From Marivita hallyeonensis (GTDB taxonomy: Bacteria; Pseudomonadota; Alphaproteobacteria; Rhodobacterales; Rhodobacteraceae), in NCBI RefSeq assembly GCF_900129875.1, contig NZ_FQXC01000001.1:248001-312000 (forward strand): 64,000 bases of DNA. The letters run 5' to 3'. The position numbers were made by a program, and so were the translations under genes. This document shows positions 63,844 to 64,000 of this stretch, piece after piece. Each line of letters begins with the position of its first letter. The first letter of the stretch is position 1. The notes below the pieces were generated by a model. That model was not told where the DNA came from. It saw only the letters and a list, made by a program, of their open reading frames with translations, and did no database searches.

Positions 63844-63909
63844 ACAAGAAAGACGCGGTAACGCCAGTTTGCAAAGCTTAACGCGCTGTTAACCGAGTTT
63901 GCAAAATTA

Positions 63910-63945
63910 GGTCCGGATCGGACCCATTGTTTCGCGCGCGAAACA
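63910..63945. promoter_or_regulatory. Two palindromes before the last gene
   Basis: GGTCCG-GAT-CGGACC (63910-63924) and the perfect 18-base palindrome TGTTTCGCGCGCGAAACA (63928-63945) lie 28-62 bases before the gene at 63972. Both look like operators. The core of the first is the reverse complement of 7136-7148 near ilvE. Confidence 0.55.
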
Positions 63946-63971
63946 TTTTGCGCCCAGGAAGATCCGTTTTC

Positions 63972-64000
63972 ATGTCAGATCAAAAGCCCAGCCGCCCCTT
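63972..64000 (+). CDS. Start of a gene cut by the window end
   Basis: ATG at 63972 opens a frame (MSDQKPSRP...) that runs off the window. AGGAAGATC lies 6-14 bases upstream as a possible ribosome site. The palindromes just before it suggest regulated transcription. Product unknown. Confidence 0.5.

Overview
The window looks like chromosomal DNA of an alphaproteobacterium of the Rhodobacteraceae (Roseobacter group). Pointers are the FnrL / cbb3 oxidase / HemN set with TTGAT-N4-ATCAA boxes, the petP-petR pair, the FYDLN-acid protein, an Mrp antiporter with seven separate subunits, a YejABEF-type importer with a Tat-dependent binding protein, and uniformly high-GC genes. No photosynthesis genes, rRNA, IS element, prophage or CRISPR array is visible. 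One tRNA gene (Ala, GGC) is present. Nearly all the DNA is coding; the longest stretches without a large gene are about 200-400 bases.

Layout. 1-5.4 kb: a PotABCD-type ABC importer with unusually enlarged permeases. 5.4-6.2 kb: a two-gene, AT-richer cassette with a HEPN-like protein. 6.2-12.5 kb: ilvE (minus), then petP-petR, a histone-deacetylase-like hydrolase, xseB, ispA and dxs. 12.6-16.4 kb: a minus-strand block (ExoD, epimerase-like protein, class II aldolase, topoisomerase IB, VOC protein). 16.5-18.5 kb: amn and an HU gene preceded by phased A-tracts. 18.5-25.1 kb: a tightly overlapped minus-strand operon, usp-mnhABCDEFG, divergent from an OxyR-like LysR regulator. 26.2-28.1 kb: tRNA-Ala, FYDLN-acid protein, YgjP-like metallopeptidase, GntR regulator. 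28.1-38.3 kb: a universal stress protein and ccoNOQP, then a 46-codon ORF with a divergent LysR gene, then ccoGHIS. 38.3-45.9 kb: D-Ala-D-Ala carboxypeptidase with SPOR domain, HAD hydrolase, clpS, rsmC-like, an SDR, hemF, and RNA-modification genes (RluE-like, tadA, RluB-like). 45.9-52.6 kb: the most unusual locus, two [small membrane peptide + XpaC-like] modules followed by TelA, a DUF2927-like lipoprotein, an SPFH-GYF protein and a zinc-ribbon membrane protein. 52.6-54.7 kb: fnrL and hemN sharing one FNR box. 54.7-60.6 kb: yejABEF-type importer. 60.8-64 kb: membrane-anchored cytochrome c, pheA, four small envelope genes and the start of a further gene.

How it works together. The clearest theme is low-oxygen respiration: FnrL, three promoter regions holding four FNR boxes (usp/ccoN, ccoG, fnrL/hemN), the cbb3 oxidase with its assembly and copper-loading genes, aerobic and anaerobic coproporphyrinogen oxidases (hemF, hemN), a candidate electron donor cytochrome c and PetPR. 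A second theme is envelope and ion stress: Mrp antiporter plus universal stress protein, and the XpaC/TelA/SPFH locus, which is the best candidate here for an incompletely described system. Functions are read from motifs and family resemblance only; no database search was run.
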